Numbered from the stretch's first letter, positions 1-9,162 are shown. The stretch is 64,000 nucleotides of DNA from Rhizobium sp. L1K21 (GCF_024055895.1 NZ_JAMXLE010000004.1:242464-306463); one strand, 5' to 3'. Numbers and translations are program-made. The notes: generated by a model from the letters alone, not told the origin.

Positions 1-2
1 AG

Positions 3-470
3 TCGCCGGGCCGTCTGAACGATCTGCGCCACATCATCTACAAGTCCGCCGACACCCCCTGGCGGCGCGCACGCCCGAATTTGGGTCTGATGATGCGGGA
101 AGGGCTTCTGAAGGAAAATATCGACGGGGAAGCGCTGATCTGGGCGCATAACCGGCTTTTGGCGCGCTCGGAGCAGCGGCGTATTCTGATGATGATTTCG
201 GACGGTGCGCCGGTGGACGATTCCACGCTGTCGGTGAACCCGGGGAACTATCTGGAGCGGCACCTGCGCGCGGTCATCGAGCAGATCGAGACAAAATCGC
301 CGGTCGAGCTTCTGGCCATCGGTATCGGCCACGACGTGACGCGCTATTATCGCCGCGCCGTGACCATTGTGGATGCCGACGAGCTGGCAGGCGCGATGAC
401 GGAGCAGCTCGCCGAGCTTTTTGCTGATGAAAGCCAGGCAGGCGGTCGGCGGACGCGCCGCGCAAGCTAG
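3..470 (+). CDS. cobT: Cobaltochelatase subunit CobT, 3' end only
   Basis: The reading frame is open from the left edge and gives the last 155 residues of CobT, a subunit of the aerobic ATP-dependent CobNST chelatase that inserts cobalt into hydrogenobyrinic acid a,c-diamide during vitamin B12 synthesis. The fragment is the von Willebrand A-type domain: the conserved stretch [20 protein letters not shown] sits at about residues 12-31, followed by [19 protein letters not shown] around residues 57-75 and the conserved [12 protein letters not shown] near the end. Full-length CobT proteins are about 600 residues, so roughly three quarters of the gene lies left of the window. The start codon is not visible. 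The next gene converges on it after a short gap. Confidence 0.94.
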   Translation, partial: SPGRLNDLRHIIYKSADTPWRRARPNLGLMMREGLLKENIDGEALIWAHNRLLARSEQRRILMMISDGAPVDDSTLSVNPGNYLERHLRAVIEQIETKSPVELLAIGIGHDVTRYYRRAVTIVDADELAGAMTEQLAELFADESQAGGRRTRRAS

Positions 471-491
471 GTCAAGTCTAACGGTCCCGGA

Positions 492-818
492 TCAACTCTC
501 CAGTTCCTGCCGGGCAAGTTGACTTGCCAGCGCGGTGGTCGGAGACTGCGGGGTATTATCGTTGTCGACCACGCCGGTCAGCCGCATTTTCACGTATTCC
601 TTGATCTCTTCTTCAATCCTGGCGCGCTCATCTTCGCTGAGTGCGGCAAGGTCCTCTTCGGTCATGTCGTGGCTGGCGAGATATTCCGCGCGGATCCTTT
701 CAGCCGGCGACATGTCCTGCCAATCGAGAAAGAACTGTTCGACCTGTTCAGCTTTGGCCTTGGCCTTCTCCTGGCGGGAGGCGGTGGCCGTAATGTCCTG
801 CGTCATGCTGGCATACAT
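492..818 (-). CDS. Small charged hypothetical protein
   Basis: This encodes 108 residues with no signal peptide or membrane segment. It is rich in Glu, Ala and Lys in the first two thirds (EKAKAKAEQVEQFFLDWQ, then EDERARIEEEIKEYV), which suggests helices and possibly a short coiled coil, followed by a polar tail. I do not recognise a family. An in-frame ATG lies 18 bases further upstream (836), but the ATG at 818 has a GAGGA ribosome site seven bases before it, so I chose 818. The gene converges with cobT and diverges from the esterase-like gene to its right; no function can be inferred from that context. Confidence 0.7.
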   Translation of the reverse strand: MYASMTQDITATASRQEKAKAKAEQVEQFFLDWQDMSPAERIRAEYLASHDMTEEDLAALSEDERARIEEEIKEYVKMRLTGVVDNDNTPQSPTTALASQLARQELES

Positions 819-986
819 TGCGATGTCCTCAATCATTAAGGGTTGAATACTTACGGTACAGCCTATGAAAGCAGGCGGAGCTTGGCCGGGGCTTTCGCGG
901 AAATTTGGGGTGGCACGGGTTTGGCGAAGCGGTTAAGCAGGGTTGTGGGAATGCGTATTGAACTTGAATCGGAAGGGAAATGCCGA

Positions 987-1979
987 ATGTGGCGCAATTT
1001 GAAGCCTTTGGCTTGTTCGGCGTTTGCAGCTGTTCTGATGCTTCAACCGGCTTTTGCGAGCGATAGGACGATCAGCGCCAATGTGATCGACTATTTCCAA
1101 CCGGGCTCGAAAGCGACGAAATTCGGCAAGGCGGAGTTTATCGGCGGGATTGAACTCGTTTCCAGTGATGGTTCGCTGGGCGGCTGGTCGGCTCTACGGC
1201 TAAGGCCTGATCAGAAGCATTTTGTCGGCGTTCTCGACACGGGTGATTGGATTACCGGCGCGATCGTTCGCGACACTGCGGGAAAGCTCTCGACACTTTC
1301 TGACGTGCGGATCAGCCCTATCCTGGACAAGCGGGGACGTGTCGGCAATGAGCGGTGGCGGGTCGATTCCGAGAGCGTTGCGTTGCGCAGGGGGCAGGTT
1401 CTCGTCGGATTCGAGCGCGCGTATCGGATCGACGCCTATCCTGATCCCGGCTTTGAGACCGCGCGGCCCGTTGGCAGCCTTGATATGCTTATCAACAAGA
1501 AGCAGCTGGAGGCGAACAAGAGCACTGAAACTGTGGTTGTTGCACCGGCGTCAGGACCGCTGAAGGGCAGTCCGGTGACCATCATGGAAGACAGCCTCAA
1601 CAAGGACGGCAATTTTCTGGCTGCCGTGCTGGAAGGGCCGCGCAAGGGCATCTTCTATGTGAAGAAAAAGTCGGCCTATGCGGTGACGGATGGAGCGTTT
1701 CTGCCGAATGGCGACCTCTTGATATTGGAGCGGCGCTTTGGCCTGACAATGGGCATCGGCATGCGTATGCGCCGCATCAAGGCCGATACGATCAAGCCCG
1801 GTGCGACTGTGGACGGCGACGTGGTTCTGGAAGCCGATTCCGGCTATCAGATCGACAATATGGAAGGGCTTGAGGCCTTTGCGGCGCCAGACGGCAGCAC
1901 GCATGTGCTGGTGGTGTCCGACGACAACTTTTCGCTTTTGCAGCGAACCCTGATGCTGGAATTCAGGCTTCTTCAATAA
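987..1979 (+). CDS. Secreted esterase-like protein of the phytase family
   Basis: This encodes about 330 residues. The ATG at 987 follows GGAAGGG at a good distance and opens directly into a signal peptide (MWRNLKPLACSAFAAVLML, with a probable cut after QPAFA), so the product should be exported to the periplasm. The body fits the esterase-like activity of phytase family (PF13449): an early GGIELVSSDGSLGGWSAL segment, an LDTGDW motif, and the characteristic C-terminal NMEGLEAF and LVVSDDNFSLLQRTLML motifs. These proteins are predicted beta-propellers; the true substrate is unknown for nearly all members. In-frame starts further upstream (951 and 843) would only add a charged tail ahead of the signal peptide. 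It stands alone, convergent with the transporter on the other strand. Confidence 0.82.
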   Translation: MWRNLKPLACSAFAAVLMLQPAFASDRTISANVIDYFQPGSKATKFGKAEFIGGIELVSSDGSLGGWSALRLRPDQKHFVGVLDTGDWITGAIVRDTAGKLSTLSDVRISPILDKRGRVGNERWRVDSESVALRRGQVLVGFERAYRIDAYPDPGFETARPVGSLDMLINKKQLEANKSTETVVVAPASGPLKGSPVTIMEDSLNKDGNFLAAVLEGPRKGIFYVKKKSAYAVTDGAFLPNGDLLILERRFGLTMGIGMRMRRIKADTIKPGATVDGDVVLEADSGYQIDNMEGLEAFAAPDGSTHVLVVSDDNFSLLQRTLMLEFRLLQ

Positions 1980-1981
1980 AT

Positions 1982-2011
1982 AAAAAGCCGCAGAGCAGGA
2001 CGCTCCGCGGC
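1982..2011 (-). terminator. Rho-independent terminator of the VUT transporter gene
   Basis: The arms GCCGCAGAGC (1987-1996) and GCTCCGCGGC (2002-2011) pair over ten positions with one mismatch around a five-base loop. Read on the minus strand, the stem is followed by five T residues (AAAAA at 1982-1986 on the plus strand). It lies 34 bases past the stop codon of the minus-strand transporter. There is no T-run on the plus strand, so it probably acts in one direction, although the stem also sits just after the plus-strand esterase-like gene. Confidence 0.75.
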
Positions 2012-2044
2012 AAAGGATCAAATGCTGCTGTTTTGATTTTGAAC

Positions 2045-2683
2045 TCAGGCAGCTTCTGAAACAGGCATCGGCTTTACCAGGCTCATGACTGCGCCATAGG
2101 GCAGCAGCATGACAAGGCCGACAATCATCTTCACGGCAAAATCGCCCAGCGCCCATGAAACCCAGCGGGGCGCTTCCATTGCGACAATCCCCAGGATGGG
2201 AGCGGAGCCGATGGCGAAGTCATCATTTGCGCCGATGAAGGCAAAAGGGGAGGCAAAGGCGAGCGAGAAGAAGATCGCCGTATCCAGGGCCGAACCGAGG
2301 AGTGATGACAGCAGCGGTGCTTTCCACCAGCTCGAGCGGCGAAGTCGGTTGAAAACGGAAATATCCAGAAGCTGCGCCAGCAGGAAGGCAGAACCGGAGG
2401 CGACGGCAATGCGCGGTGTGGACGCCCAGATGGAAAAGGCGACCGCAATTGCGAAGCCTGCTACAACCACAAGACGGGCGGCACGGGGGCCGAACTGGCG
2501 ATTGGTCAGGTCCGTGACCAGAAATGCCACCGGATAGATGAAGGCGCCATAGGTCAACAGATCGGCAAGATTGATGCCGAAAACAGTGCCGGGAATCGGA
2601 AACTGGACGAGGAAATTGGATGCCACGACCACAAGAGTCATGAGGGCTACGAAGGGCAGGGTGCGTGAAATCGTATTCAGCAT
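2045..2683 (-). CDS. Queuosine precursor transporter, VUT/YhhQ family
   Basis: This encodes 212 residues, almost entirely hydrophobic, with about six membrane segments. The features YGAFIYPVAFLVTDLTNRQFG and the later SALDTAIFFSLAFA mark the VUT family (formerly DUF165), whose E. coli member YhhQ imports the queuosine precursors preQ0 and preQ1. The conserved Asp-Leu-Thr-Asn-Arg motif after the second segment is present. The start at 2683 has AGGAT six bases upstream; an extension to 2746 would add a polar leader unlike the family. A second queuosine-related gene, gluQRS, lies about 26 kb away. No convincing preQ1 riboswitch was seen in the 120 bases upstream, only a small CCTTGC/GCAAGG hairpin. 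Confidence 0.88.
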   Translation of the reverse strand: MLNTISRTLPFVALMTLVVVASNFLVQFPIPGTVFGINLADLLTYGAFIYPVAFLVTDLTNRQFGPRAARLVVVAGFAIAVAFSIWASTPRIAVASGSAFLLAQLLDISVFNRLRRSSWWKAPLLSSLLGSALDTAIFFSLAFASPFAFIGANDDFAIGSAPILGIVAMEAPRWVSWALGDFAVKMIVGLVMLLPYGAVMSLVKPMPVSEAA

Positions 2684-2748
2684 TTTTTTATCCTGGGTGA
2701 TGCCACCAGTTGGAGTGAACAAACCGGATGCCTTGCATGGACGCAAGG

Positions 2749-2778
2749 AAAAAGGCTCGAAGCGTCTGCTTCAAGCCT
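2749..2778 (-). terminator. Rho-independent terminator of rpmB
   Basis: On the minus strand AGGCTTGAAGC and GCTTCGAGCCT form an 11-position stem with a four-base loop and one weak pair, followed by five T residues (AAAAA at 2749-2753 on the plus strand). It starts about 30 bases after the rpmB stop codon and ahead of the transporter gene, so rpmB is probably a single-gene transcript and the transporter has its own promoter. Confidence 0.85.
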
Positions 2779-2806
2779 CACATTCCGTATGATTTAAGCG
2801 CTTGAA

Positions 2807-3097
2807 TTAAGCGGCTTCTGCCAGCTTCTTGGCAACCTGACGCTTCAGCAGGCGCGCACGCATGCTGAGTTCGTCGTCTTTTGCCTTCAGCAGGAACTGG
2901 TCGAGACCACCGCGGTGCTCAACAGTGCGAAGCGCTGCAGCCGAAACGCGAAGACGGTAACGCTGGCCGAGTGCATCGGAGATCAGCGTAACGTTGAGCA
3001 GGTTCGGAAGGAACCGGCGTCTCGTCTTGTTGTTGGCGTGGCTCACATTGTTGCCAGACTGTACGCCCTTGGCGGTCAATTCGCAAACACGCGACAT
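2807..3097 (-). CDS. rpmB: 50S ribosomal protein L28
   Basis: This encodes 96 residues, the usual length for alphaproteobacterial L28. It begins [20 protein letters not shown] and continues with the conserved [16 protein letters not shown] segment, then the basic region around [19 protein letters not shown] and a lysine-rich C-terminus. The protein binds 23S rRNA near the base of the L1 stalk side of the large subunit. It has its own terminator downstream and a 262-base intergenic space upstream that it shares with the divergent DUF3108 gene. Confidence 0.98.
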   Translation of the reverse strand: MSRVCELTAKGVQSGNNVSHANNKTRRRFLPNLLNVTLISDALGQRYRLRVSAAALRTVEHRGGLDQFLLKAKDDELSMRARLLKRQVAKKLAEAA

Positions 3098-3306
3098 GAT
3101 AACACCTTTGTTTTAAGGACCTTGAGGCAACAGGCTTCCGGTGCCGTAACCAGCGCCAACCTTCTCAGTCCTGATTGGAAAGTTGCGGTTCTATAGTCAC
3201 ACTGGCGGCAGCAGTCAAGACAGTCGTGGCGATTCAGGCAAAAATTGCCGGTTCATGCTGCATTCAGCTAAGTCGGCGCATAAATACCGCATTGTGTTAA
3301 TATCGC

Positions 3307-3320
3307 CAAACGGTCGTTTG
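3307..3320. promoter_or_regulatory. Perfect palindrome upstream of the DUF3108 gene
   Basis: CAAACGGTCGTTTG reads as CAAACG, a GT spacer and CGTTTG, a perfect inverted repeat, and a shorter GGTC/GACC repeat overlaps it. It lies 40 bases before the start codon at 3360 in the shared space between rpmB and the DUF3108 gene. The size suits a dimeric repressor of the TetR type, but no regulator gene is adjacent. The site is directly visible; its role is inferred. Confidence 0.3.
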
Positions 3321-3359
3321 ACCGTCAGGCGAACAACTTGCAGATTCGGACAAAGTGCG

Positions 3360-4133
3360 ATGAAGACATCATCTCTTTCCTTTTGCCTCGCCTTGGCAGT
3401 CATGGTCCCGGCGCAGGCGCTTCCGGCAACGCGAGCAAGCGTAACCGACTATGCCATCACCATTTCGGGGCTGCCTCTGGCGAAGGCTTCGTTCAAGACC
3501 AGTATCGACGGGCGGGATTTCCGCATCGCCGGAAACTTTTCAACCGTAGGACTTGTGAATGCCTTCAAGAAGTGGAGTGGTTCGGCTGCGGCCAATGGCA
3601 AGGTGAGCAATAGCGGCTTTCAGCCGGATTCTTATCGAACCACCTACAAGATCGGCAAGGCCGAGCGCGGTTTCGAAGTGGCCTTCTCGAACGGAAATAT
3701 CACGAAATTTTCGCGCACACCTGAGCGCGACGCTTTTCCCGCCGAATGGGTGGCGGTCAGCAAATCGGACCTGCGTGCAATTGCGGACCCCATGACAGCG
3801 TTGATCCTGCCGGCAAGTGGCGGCAGCGTGTGCCGCGGCACCGTGCCGGTTTTCGATGGGGAAACACGCATGGAGCTCAACCTGTCGCCGAAGGGCGAAA
3901 CGACCTACCGAAAGGGAAAGGTGGCAGAAAAGGTGCAGGTTTGCCGCGTCGATTTCAAGGTCAAATCCGGCTACCACAAAGGCCATAGCGATCTGGAAAA
4001 GGTCCAGCAGTCCAAGGGCTTTGAGGTGTGGCTTGCGAAGTCGCCGATTGCCGATGTATATGCCCCGGTATACGTGAAAATTCCAACGCAATTTGGAACA
4101 TTGGCTATATCTGCAACCCGCTTCGGAAGCTGA
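3360..4133 (+). CDS. Exported DUF3108 domain protein
   Basis: This encodes 257 residues. The ATG at 3360 begins a signal peptide (MKTSSLSFCLALAVMVPAQA), so earlier in-frame starts are unlikely. The mature part fits DUF3108 (PF11306): TDYAITISGLPLAKASF at the start, a central YRTTYKIGKAERGFEVAF segment, a DPMTALIL motif, and a cysteine pair (VCRGTVPVFDGETRMEL and QVCRVDFKVKSGYH) that could form a disulfide. The DPMTALI and cysteine regions are the recognisable core in rhizobial homologues. The family has no established biochemical role; it is periplasmic or outer-membrane associated. The DMT exporter starts 33 bases after it on the same strand. Confidence 0.8.
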   Translation: MKTSSLSFCLALAVMVPAQALPATRASVTDYAITISGLPLAKASFKTSIDGRDFRIAGNFSTVGLVNAFKKWSGSAAANGKVSNSGFQPDSYRTTYKIGKAERGFEVAFSNGNITKFSRTPERDAFPAEWVAVSKSDLRAIADPMTALILPASGGSVCRGTVPVFDGETRMELNLSPKGETTYRKGKVAEKVQVCRVDFKVKSGYHKGHSDLEKVQQSKGFEVWLAKSPIADVYAPVYVKIPTQFGTLAISATRFGS

Positions 4134-4166
4134 CTCTGGCCAAAACAAAGCCGGCCGGGGGCAAAG

Positions 4167-5042
4167 ATGAAGAGCGCGACGTTTATCGGGTTTACCGCTG
4201 TCCTGATGTGGGCGTTGCTCGCACTTTTTACTGCGGCATCGGGTTCGGTGCCGCCGTTTCAGCTCTCGGCCATGACCTTTGCAATCGGAAGCCTGCCGGG
4301 TATTGTCGTTTTAATTGCTAGGCCTGAGCGGCTGGTGCTTTTGAAGCAGCCATTCATCGTGTGGCTGATCGGTATTGGCGGACTTTTCGGCTATCACTTC
4401 CTCTATTTCACCGCGCTTCGAAATGCACCGGCGGCTGATGCCAGCCTGATTGCCTATCTGTGGCCACTGTTTATCGTCTTGGGTTCGGCACTGCTGCCGG
4501 GCGAGCGGCTTGGGTGGCACCACATTGTGGGCGGTCTCTTGGGGCTTGCAGGCTCGGTACTGATTGTTTCACGCAATGGGGTGCAGCTGGATGGGGCTTA
4601 TGTCTTCGGCTATCTGGCCGCCTTTGCCTGCGCCTTTTTCTGGTCCGGCTATTCGCTTCTGTCGCGCCGTTTCGGGCAGGTACCGACAGAAGCGGTGACG
4701 GCCTTTTGCATGGCGACATCTTTTTTGTCGCTGATCAGCCACCTGGCTCTGGAAACGACCGTGTGGCCGCAAACCGGGGGCGAGTGGCTTGCCGTGCTTG
4801 GCCTCGGGTTGATGCCGGTGGGGCTTGCCTTTTACACGTGGGACTATGGTGTGAAGCGCGGCAACATCCAGCTACTCGGCGTGTCCAGCTACGCTGCACC
4901 GCTGCTTTCCGTTCTGGTGCTGATTGCTGCCGGTTTCTCCGAGTTGACTTGGCGGATTGGCGGGGCGGCGCTGCTGATTACGCTGGGAGCATTGCTAGCT
5001 GCCAAAGACATGCTGTTGCGCAGGCGCCGTATGGCTCCTTGA
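4167..5042 (+). CDS. DMT-superfamily exporter (EamA, YddG-like)
   Basis: This encodes 291 residues with ten predicted membrane helices in two EamA repeats. The first starts at MKSATFIGFTAVLMWALLAL, and the second at about residue 145 (YVFGYLAAFACAFFWSGYS). The pattern FHFLYFTALRNAPAADASLI-like, here YHFLYFTALRNAPAADASL, and the second-half GLAFYTWDYGVKRGNIQLLG are typical of the YddG/RhaT-type aromatic amino-acid and metabolite exporters. The transported substrate cannot be told from sequence. It follows the DUF3108 gene closely and may be co-transcribed. It converges with the cupin gene across about 20 bases with no visible terminator. Confidence 0.87.
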   Translation: MKSATFIGFTAVLMWALLALFTAASGSVPPFQLSAMTFAIGSLPGIVVLIARPERLVLLKQPFIVWLIGIGGLFGYHFLYFTALRNAPAADASLIAYLWPLFIVLGSALLPGERLGWHHIVGGLLGLAGSVLIVSRNGVQLDGAYVFGYLAAFACAFFWSGYSLLSRRFGQVPTEAVTAFCMATSFLSLISHLALETTVWPQTGGEWLAVLGLGLMPVGLAFYTWDYGVKRGNIQLLGVSSYAAPLLSVLVLIAAGFSELTWRIGGAALLITLGALLAAKDMLLRRRRMAP

Positions 5043-5061
5043 GTCCGCTTTTTCAGCCTTC

Positions 5062-5487
5062 CTATTCGGCTGTTGGCTTCCAGTCTTTGGGTGCAAGCTC
5101 GAAAATCTCGAAATCGAATCCGGGTGAGACGGTGCAGCCGACAAGCGACCATTCCCCGACAGGCTCTGCCGACTGCCAAAAATTGGCCGGCACGATCACC
5201 TGAGGCTGTTCGCCGGACAGGATGTCAGGACCGAGATCGAATGTCTGGACGCTGGTTCCCTGGGGCGAGATGGAAAGCCGCATGGGTGCACCTGCATAGT
5301 GGTGCCAGACCTCCGTTGCATCATGCAGGCGGTGCCAATGGGATTTCTGTCCTTGTTCCAGAAGGTAATAAATGGCGGTCGAGTGACCGCGTGGCCCCCC
5401 CTTGGGGTCGCGGAAAGTCTCGACGTACCACCCGCCTTCAGGGTGGCGAAACATGCCCAACTTCTTGACGATGGTGTCCGCCTTCAT
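5062..5487 (-). CDS. Cupin-fold DUF985 protein
   Basis: This encodes 141 residues of the DUF985/Cupin_5 family (PF06172). The start [18 protein letters not shown], the core [17 protein letters not shown] followed by [11 protein letters not shown], and the C-terminal [20 protein letters not shown] with the FEIFEL ending are all diagnostic. The family adopts a small beta-barrel related to sugar epimerase-type cupins; its reaction is not established. The start codon overlaps the stop of gloB by four bases, so the two are translationally coupled and gloB is first in the transcript. Confidence 0.87.
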   Translation of the reverse strand: MKADTIVKKLGMFRHPEGGWYVETFRDPKGGPRGHSTAIYYLLEQGQKSHWHRLHDATEVWHHYAGAPMRLSISPQGTSVQTFDLGPDILSGEQPQVIVPANFWQSAEPVGEWSLVGCTVSPGFDFEIFELAPKDWKPTAE

Positions 5488-6215
5488 TTGAAATTGTCTT
5501 TCCCTTTGCGGATTTCGGCAAAGCGCTCTGCGCTATCGGCGTGCAGGAAGGGGTTAGTTTCCTTTTCCGTGCCGATGCTGGTCGGGGCTGTGAAGCGGCC
5601 CGCTGCGCGTTCTGCGTCGATTTCCGCCGCACGCGCAATGAGGGCTGCATTGTCGGGCTCCACGGTCACGGCATAGCGCGCGTTCGATTGGGTATATTCA
5701 TGCCCGAAATAGACCTGCGTATCGTCGGGCAGGGCGGCGAGTTTGGTGAGCGACTGCCACATGTCTTCCATTGTGCCTTCAAAGACCCGGCCACAGCCCA
5801 GCGCAAAGAGCGTGTCGGCGGCAAAAAGCAGCTTGTCTTCAGGCAGGTGATAGCAGATGTGGCCCAGCGTGTGGCCGGGTGTCGAAATGACGTGAACGGG
5901 GTGTCCGGAAAATTCAAATGTGTCGCCGTCATCGAAGGTCTGATCAAGGTTGGCGATCTTGTCTTTCTCTCGGGCAGGGCCAAAAATTTTGGCTTTGAAC
6001 TGCGATTTGAGCGCTTCAACGCCGCCGACATGGTCGTGATGGTGATGGGTGATGAAAATATGCGTGAGGTTCCAGCCGCGACGCTTCAACGCCTCCAGAA
6101 TGGGACCTTCTTCCGGGGCATCGATGGAGGCGGTCTGGCCGCTGGACGGATCGTGGATCAGAACCCCGAAATTGTCGGATAGACATGGGAAGAGTTCGAT
6201 TTCAAGGTCAGCCAT
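5484..6215 (-). CDS. gloB: Hydroxyacylglutathione hydrolase (glyoxalase II)
   Basis: This encodes 243 residues and hydrolyses S-lactoylglutathione to lactate and glutathione, the second step of methylglyoxal detoxification. The metallo-beta-lactamase metal motif THHHHDH lies at residues 56-62, with the downstream ligands in [12 protein letters not shown] and [17 protein letters not shown], and the C-terminal [13 protein letters not shown] and TNPFL segments that bind glutathione in glyoxalase II. The ATG at 6215 begins the usual [15 protein letters not shown]. The gene is first in a two-gene unit with the DUF985 gene. It is divergent from the methyltransferase gene, with an 87-base shared promoter space. 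Confidence 0.95.
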   Translation of the reverse strand: MADLEIELFPCLSDNFGVLIHDPSSGQTASIDAPEEGPILEALKRRGWNLTHIFITHHHHDHVGGVEALKSQFKAKIFGPAREKDKIANLDQTFDDGDTFEFSGHPVHVISTPGHTLGHICYHLPEDKLLFAADTLFALGCGRVFEGTMEDMWQSLTKLAALPDDTQVYFGHEYTQSNARYAVTVEPDNAALIARAAEIDAERAAGRFTAPTSIGTEKETNPFLHADSAERFAEIRKGKDNFK

Positions 6216-6302
6216 TTTCCGTCTCCATATTTGTATCGCTCGAAAGCCAATGTAGTCTCTCGCCGCTTGATGTCCACACAAGGGCGGATTACATCAGGAT
6301 TA

Positions 6303-7064
6303 ATGCACACGGATATCGTCGATCTCAGGGAATTTTACCTGTCGCCGCTTGGGCGGCTGGCGGAGCATTCCATTTCAATGGCCTTGTCTTCGGTCTGGTC
6401 GCCGCTGCCGGATGAGCGGTTGGTGGGGCTCGGCTATGCGCCGCCCTATCTCGATCGCTTCCGGGCTGACACCGAGCGCACCTTTGCCTTCATGCCCGCC
6501 GGTCAAGGGGCTGTGAACTGGCCTTTGGGGGAACCCTCCTCGACGGCGCTTGTGTTTGACGAGGAACTGCCGCTTCCCGATGCCTCGATTGACCGGGTGC
6601 TGATGGTGCATTCGCTGGAATTCACCGAAAGCCCGCGTGAGACGCTGATGGAGATGTGGCGGATACTTGCGCCGGGCGGTCGGCTGGTGATCGTTGCGCC
6701 GAACCGGCGCGGCGTCTGGGCGCGTTTTGACCATACCCCTTTCGGAGCCGGGCGGCCTTATTCGCGCGGGCAGCTGATGAGCCTGCTGCGCGAAGCGAAT
6801 TTCACGCCGGGTGCAACCAGCGAGGCGCTGCTTTTTCCGCCGAGCAGATCGCGGGCGCTTCTGAAGGCACGACAGGGCTTTGAGCGGTTGGGCCGCGTGC
6901 TTTGGCCGGTGTTTTCCGGTGTCATCATCGTGGAGGCCCACAAGCGGCTTTACCAGGGGCTGCCGGTGGCCGAACGAGCCTCACGGCGTGTCTTCGTGCC
7001 GGTGCTTGCGCCGCACGGCGTGCCGACCACCCGGATGCCGCACACCCCTCGACAAACGCCCTGA
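6303..7064 (+). CDS. Class I SAM-dependent methyltransferase
   Basis: This encodes 253 residues from the ATG at 6303, which has AGGA just upstream. Upstream in-frame starts at 6231 and 6270 exist but add a basic, unconserved leader. A Methyltransf_11 fold is supported by the segment LPLPDASIDRVLMVHSLEF and then MEMWRILAPGGRLVIVAPN, the standard motif II and III region; the classical glycine-rich motif I is weak or diverged. Homologues lie next to hisC in many rhizobia, but the substrate is unknown. The gene lies 57 bases before hisC in the same direction. Confidence 0.8.
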   Translation: MHTDIVDLREFYLSPLGRLAEHSISMALSSVWSPLPDERLVGLGYAPPYLDRFRADTERTFAFMPAGQGAVNWPLGEPSSTALVFDEELPLPDASIDRVLMVHSLEFTESPRETLMEMWRILAPGGRLVIVAPNRRGVWARFDHTPFGAGRPYSRGQLMSLLREANFTPGATSEALLFPPSRSRALLKARQGFERLGRVLWPVFSGVIIVEAHKRLYQGLPVAERASRRVFVPVLAPHGVPTTRMPHTPRQTP

Positions 7065-7121
7065 AGCCCTTTATTCCAAGGCCCGCATCAAAGACCTCAG
7101 TGTCATTTTTAGGAATTCAAG

Positions 7122-8225
7122 ATGTGTGCCGAGAAGACTTCGCCTGTTCCGCGCGCCGGTGTGATGGACATTGCCGCCTATGTGCCAGGCAAGGATCACG
7201 TGGAGGGTGTTGCGAAGGTTTACAAGCTTTCGTCCAATGAGACGCCTTTCGGCGCAAGCCCTAAGGCGCTTGAAGCTTTCAGGCAGGCGGGTGAACATCT
7301 CGAGCTTTATCCCGATGGCCAAGCCGGAGAGCTGCGAAATGCCATTGCCGATACGCACGGGTTGAATCCGGCCAATATTATCTGCGGCAACGGTTCCGAT
7401 GAGCTTTTGGGTCTTTTGGCCCATACCTATCTGGGACCGGGCGATGAGGCGATCATCACGCAGCACGGATTTCTGGTCTACAAGATCCAGATATTGGCTG
7501 CGGGTGCCAAACCTGTTGTCGTTCAGGAGACGGATTTGCGGGTCGATGTCGATGCGATCCTCGCGGCGGTGACGGACAAGACGAAGGCGGTCTTTATCGC
7601 CAATCCCGGCAATCCGACTGGAACCTATGTGCCGATGCAGGATATTCGCCGGCTGCACGCTGCGCTGCCATCGCATGTGCTGCTGGTGCTTGATGCGGCA
7701 TATGCGGAATATGTTCGCCGGAATGATTATGAGGCGGGTGTTGAACTGGTCGCTTCGTCCAAGAATGTGGTGATGACGCGGACGTTTTCGAAAATCTACG
7801 GATTGGCGGCGCTGCGGATCGGTTGGCTTTACGGACCGGCAGGCATTCTGGACGCGCTGAACCGCGTTCGCGGACCGTTTAATGTGAATGCGGCGGCGAT
7901 TGCGGCGGGCGCTGCAGCCATGCGCGATCAGGCGTTTATCGAAAAGGCTGCCGATTTCAACCTCACCTGGGTCGACAAGCTGACCCACGCCCTGACGGCG
8001 ATCGGGCTGAAGGTCACGCCGTCTGTTGCCAATTTCGTGCTCATCCATTTTCCCGATGAGGATGGCAAAAGAGCGGTGGATGCCGATGCGTTCTTATCCT
8101 CCCGTGGTTATGTCTTGCGCGGCGTTGCCGGATATGGTCTGCCGAATGCGCTTCGCATGACTGTTGGCCCGGAAGAGGCAAACCGCGGTGTGGTCGAAGC
8201 GCTTGGCGAATTTATGGGACGGTGA
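7122..8225 (+). CDS. hisC: Histidinol-phosphate aminotransferase family (HisC)
   Basis: This encodes 367 residues of the class I/II PLP aminotransferases. The typical landmarks are present: [16 protein letters not shown] near the N-terminus, NPGNPTG at residues 161-167, the DAAYAEYV segment near 191, and [15 protein letters not shown] with the PLP lysine at residue 224. HisC converts imidazole-acetol phosphate to histidinol phosphate. Because the next gene is prephenate/arogenate dehydrogenase, this copy may act mainly, or also, as an aromatic aminotransferase in tyrosine and phenylalanine synthesis, as in other alphaproteobacteria with this pair. AGGA precedes the ATG. Confidence 0.93.
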   Translation: MCAEKTSPVPRAGVMDIAAYVPGKDHVEGVAKVYKLSSNETPFGASPKALEAFRQAGEHLELYPDGQAGELRNAIADTHGLNPANIICGNGSDELLGLLAHTYLGPGDEAIITQHGFLVYKIQILAAGAKPVVVQETDLRVDVDAILAAVTDKTKAVFIANPGNPTGTYVPMQDIRRLHAALPSHVLLVLDAAYAEYVRRNDYEAGVELVASSKNVVMTRTFSKIYGLAALRIGWLYGPAGILDALNRVRGPFNVNAAAIAAGAAAMRDQAFIEKAADFNLTWVDKLTHALTAIGLKVTPSVANFVLIHFPDEDGKRAVDADAFLSSRGYVLRGVAGYGLPNALRMTVGPEEANRGVVEALGEFMGR

Positions 8226-8229
8226 AAAC

Positions 8230-9162
8230 GTGGCTTCAATGTTCAAGACAATCTCGCTCCTTGGTATCGGCCTGATCGGTTCTTCGATTGCGCGGGATGT
8301 GCGGTCGAGAAGGCTGGCTGATCGGATCGTCATTTCCACCCGAAGCGAAAAGACGCTGAAGCGGGCTGAAGAACTGGGGCTTGGCGATGTCTATACGACC
8401 GATCTCGCAGAGGCCGTTCGTGATGCTGATCTGGTGATTGTCTCGGTGCCCGTGGGTGTCTCGGGCGCGGTGGCGGAAGCGATCAAGGACAGTCTGAAAC
8501 CTGGTGCCATCCTCACCGATGTGGGCTCCACAAAATCGTCGGTGATTGCGCAGATGCTGCCGCATGTGCCAGAGGGTGTTCACTTCATTCCCGGCCACCC
8601 GCTGGCCGGTACGGAACATTCAGGCCCCGATGCAGGCTTTGAAGGGTTGTTTGAAGGACGTTGGTGCCTGTTTACACCGCTGCCGGAGACGGATGCTGAT
8701 GCGCTTGAAAAGCTGAAAGCCTTTTGGGCGGCGCTTGGTTCAAAGACCGATGAAATGGATGCGGCGCATCATGATAAAGTGCTGGCTATCGTTTCGCATG
8801 TGCCGCACATCATAGCCTACAATATAGTTGGCACCGCGGCGGACCTGGAAACCGTAACCGAATCGGAAGTCATCAAATATTCTGCCTCGGGTTTCCGCGA
8901 TTTCACGCGCCTTGCTGCCTCCGACCCCACCATGTGGCGCGATGTGTGCCTGCACAACAAAGATGCCATTCTGGAAATGCTGGCGCGTTTTTCAGAGGAT
9001 CTCGCCTATCTGCAAAAGGCGATCCGCTGGGGCGATGGCGAGAAGCTCTTTGACCTCTTCACCCACACGCGTGCCGTCCGCCGCTCCATCATCGAGGCCG
9101 GGCAGGATACGGCGGAGCCTGATTTCGGGCGTGCGCACACGGCGTCTAAAGCGGGGGAATGA
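8230..9162 (+). CDS. tyrC: Prephenate/arogenate (cyclohexadienyl) dehydrogenase
   Basis: This encodes about 310 residues. It oxidatively decarboxylates prephenate or arogenate with NAD(P) in tyrosine synthesis. The dinucleotide fold starts at once (ISLLGIGLIGSSIARDVR). Conserved PDH motifs follow: TDVGSTKSSVI, then FIPGHPLAGTEHSGPDAGF, HDKVLAIVSHVPHIIAY and ASGFRDFTRLAASDPTMW. I prefer the GTG at 8230, four bases after the hisC stop, but the ATG at 8239 is also possible. The closeness to hisC means the two share a transcript. The 3' end overlaps the convergent DUF2125 gene by 17 bases. Confidence 0.93.
   Translation: MASMFKTISLLGIGLIGSSIARDVRSRRLADRIVISTRSEKTLKRAEELGLGDVYTTDLAEAVRDADLVIVSVPVGVSGAVAEAIKDSLKPGAILTDVGSTKSSVIAQMLPHVPEGVHFIPGHPLAGTEHSGPDAGFEGLFEGRWCLFTPLPETDADALEKLKAFWAALGSKTDEMDAAHHDKVLAIVSHVPHIIAYNIVGTAADLETVTESEVIKYSASGFRDFTRLAASDPTMWRDVCLHNKDAILEMLARFSEDLAYLQKAIRWGDGEKLFDLFTHTRAVRRSIIEAGQDTAEPDFGRAHTASKAGE

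Noticed and set aside
2684..2748. Possible preQ1 riboswitch ahead of the queuosine-precursor transporter
   Set aside because: Only a small CCTTGC/GCAAGG hairpin is present; the A-rich tail and conserved loop bases of the preQ1-I class are missing.
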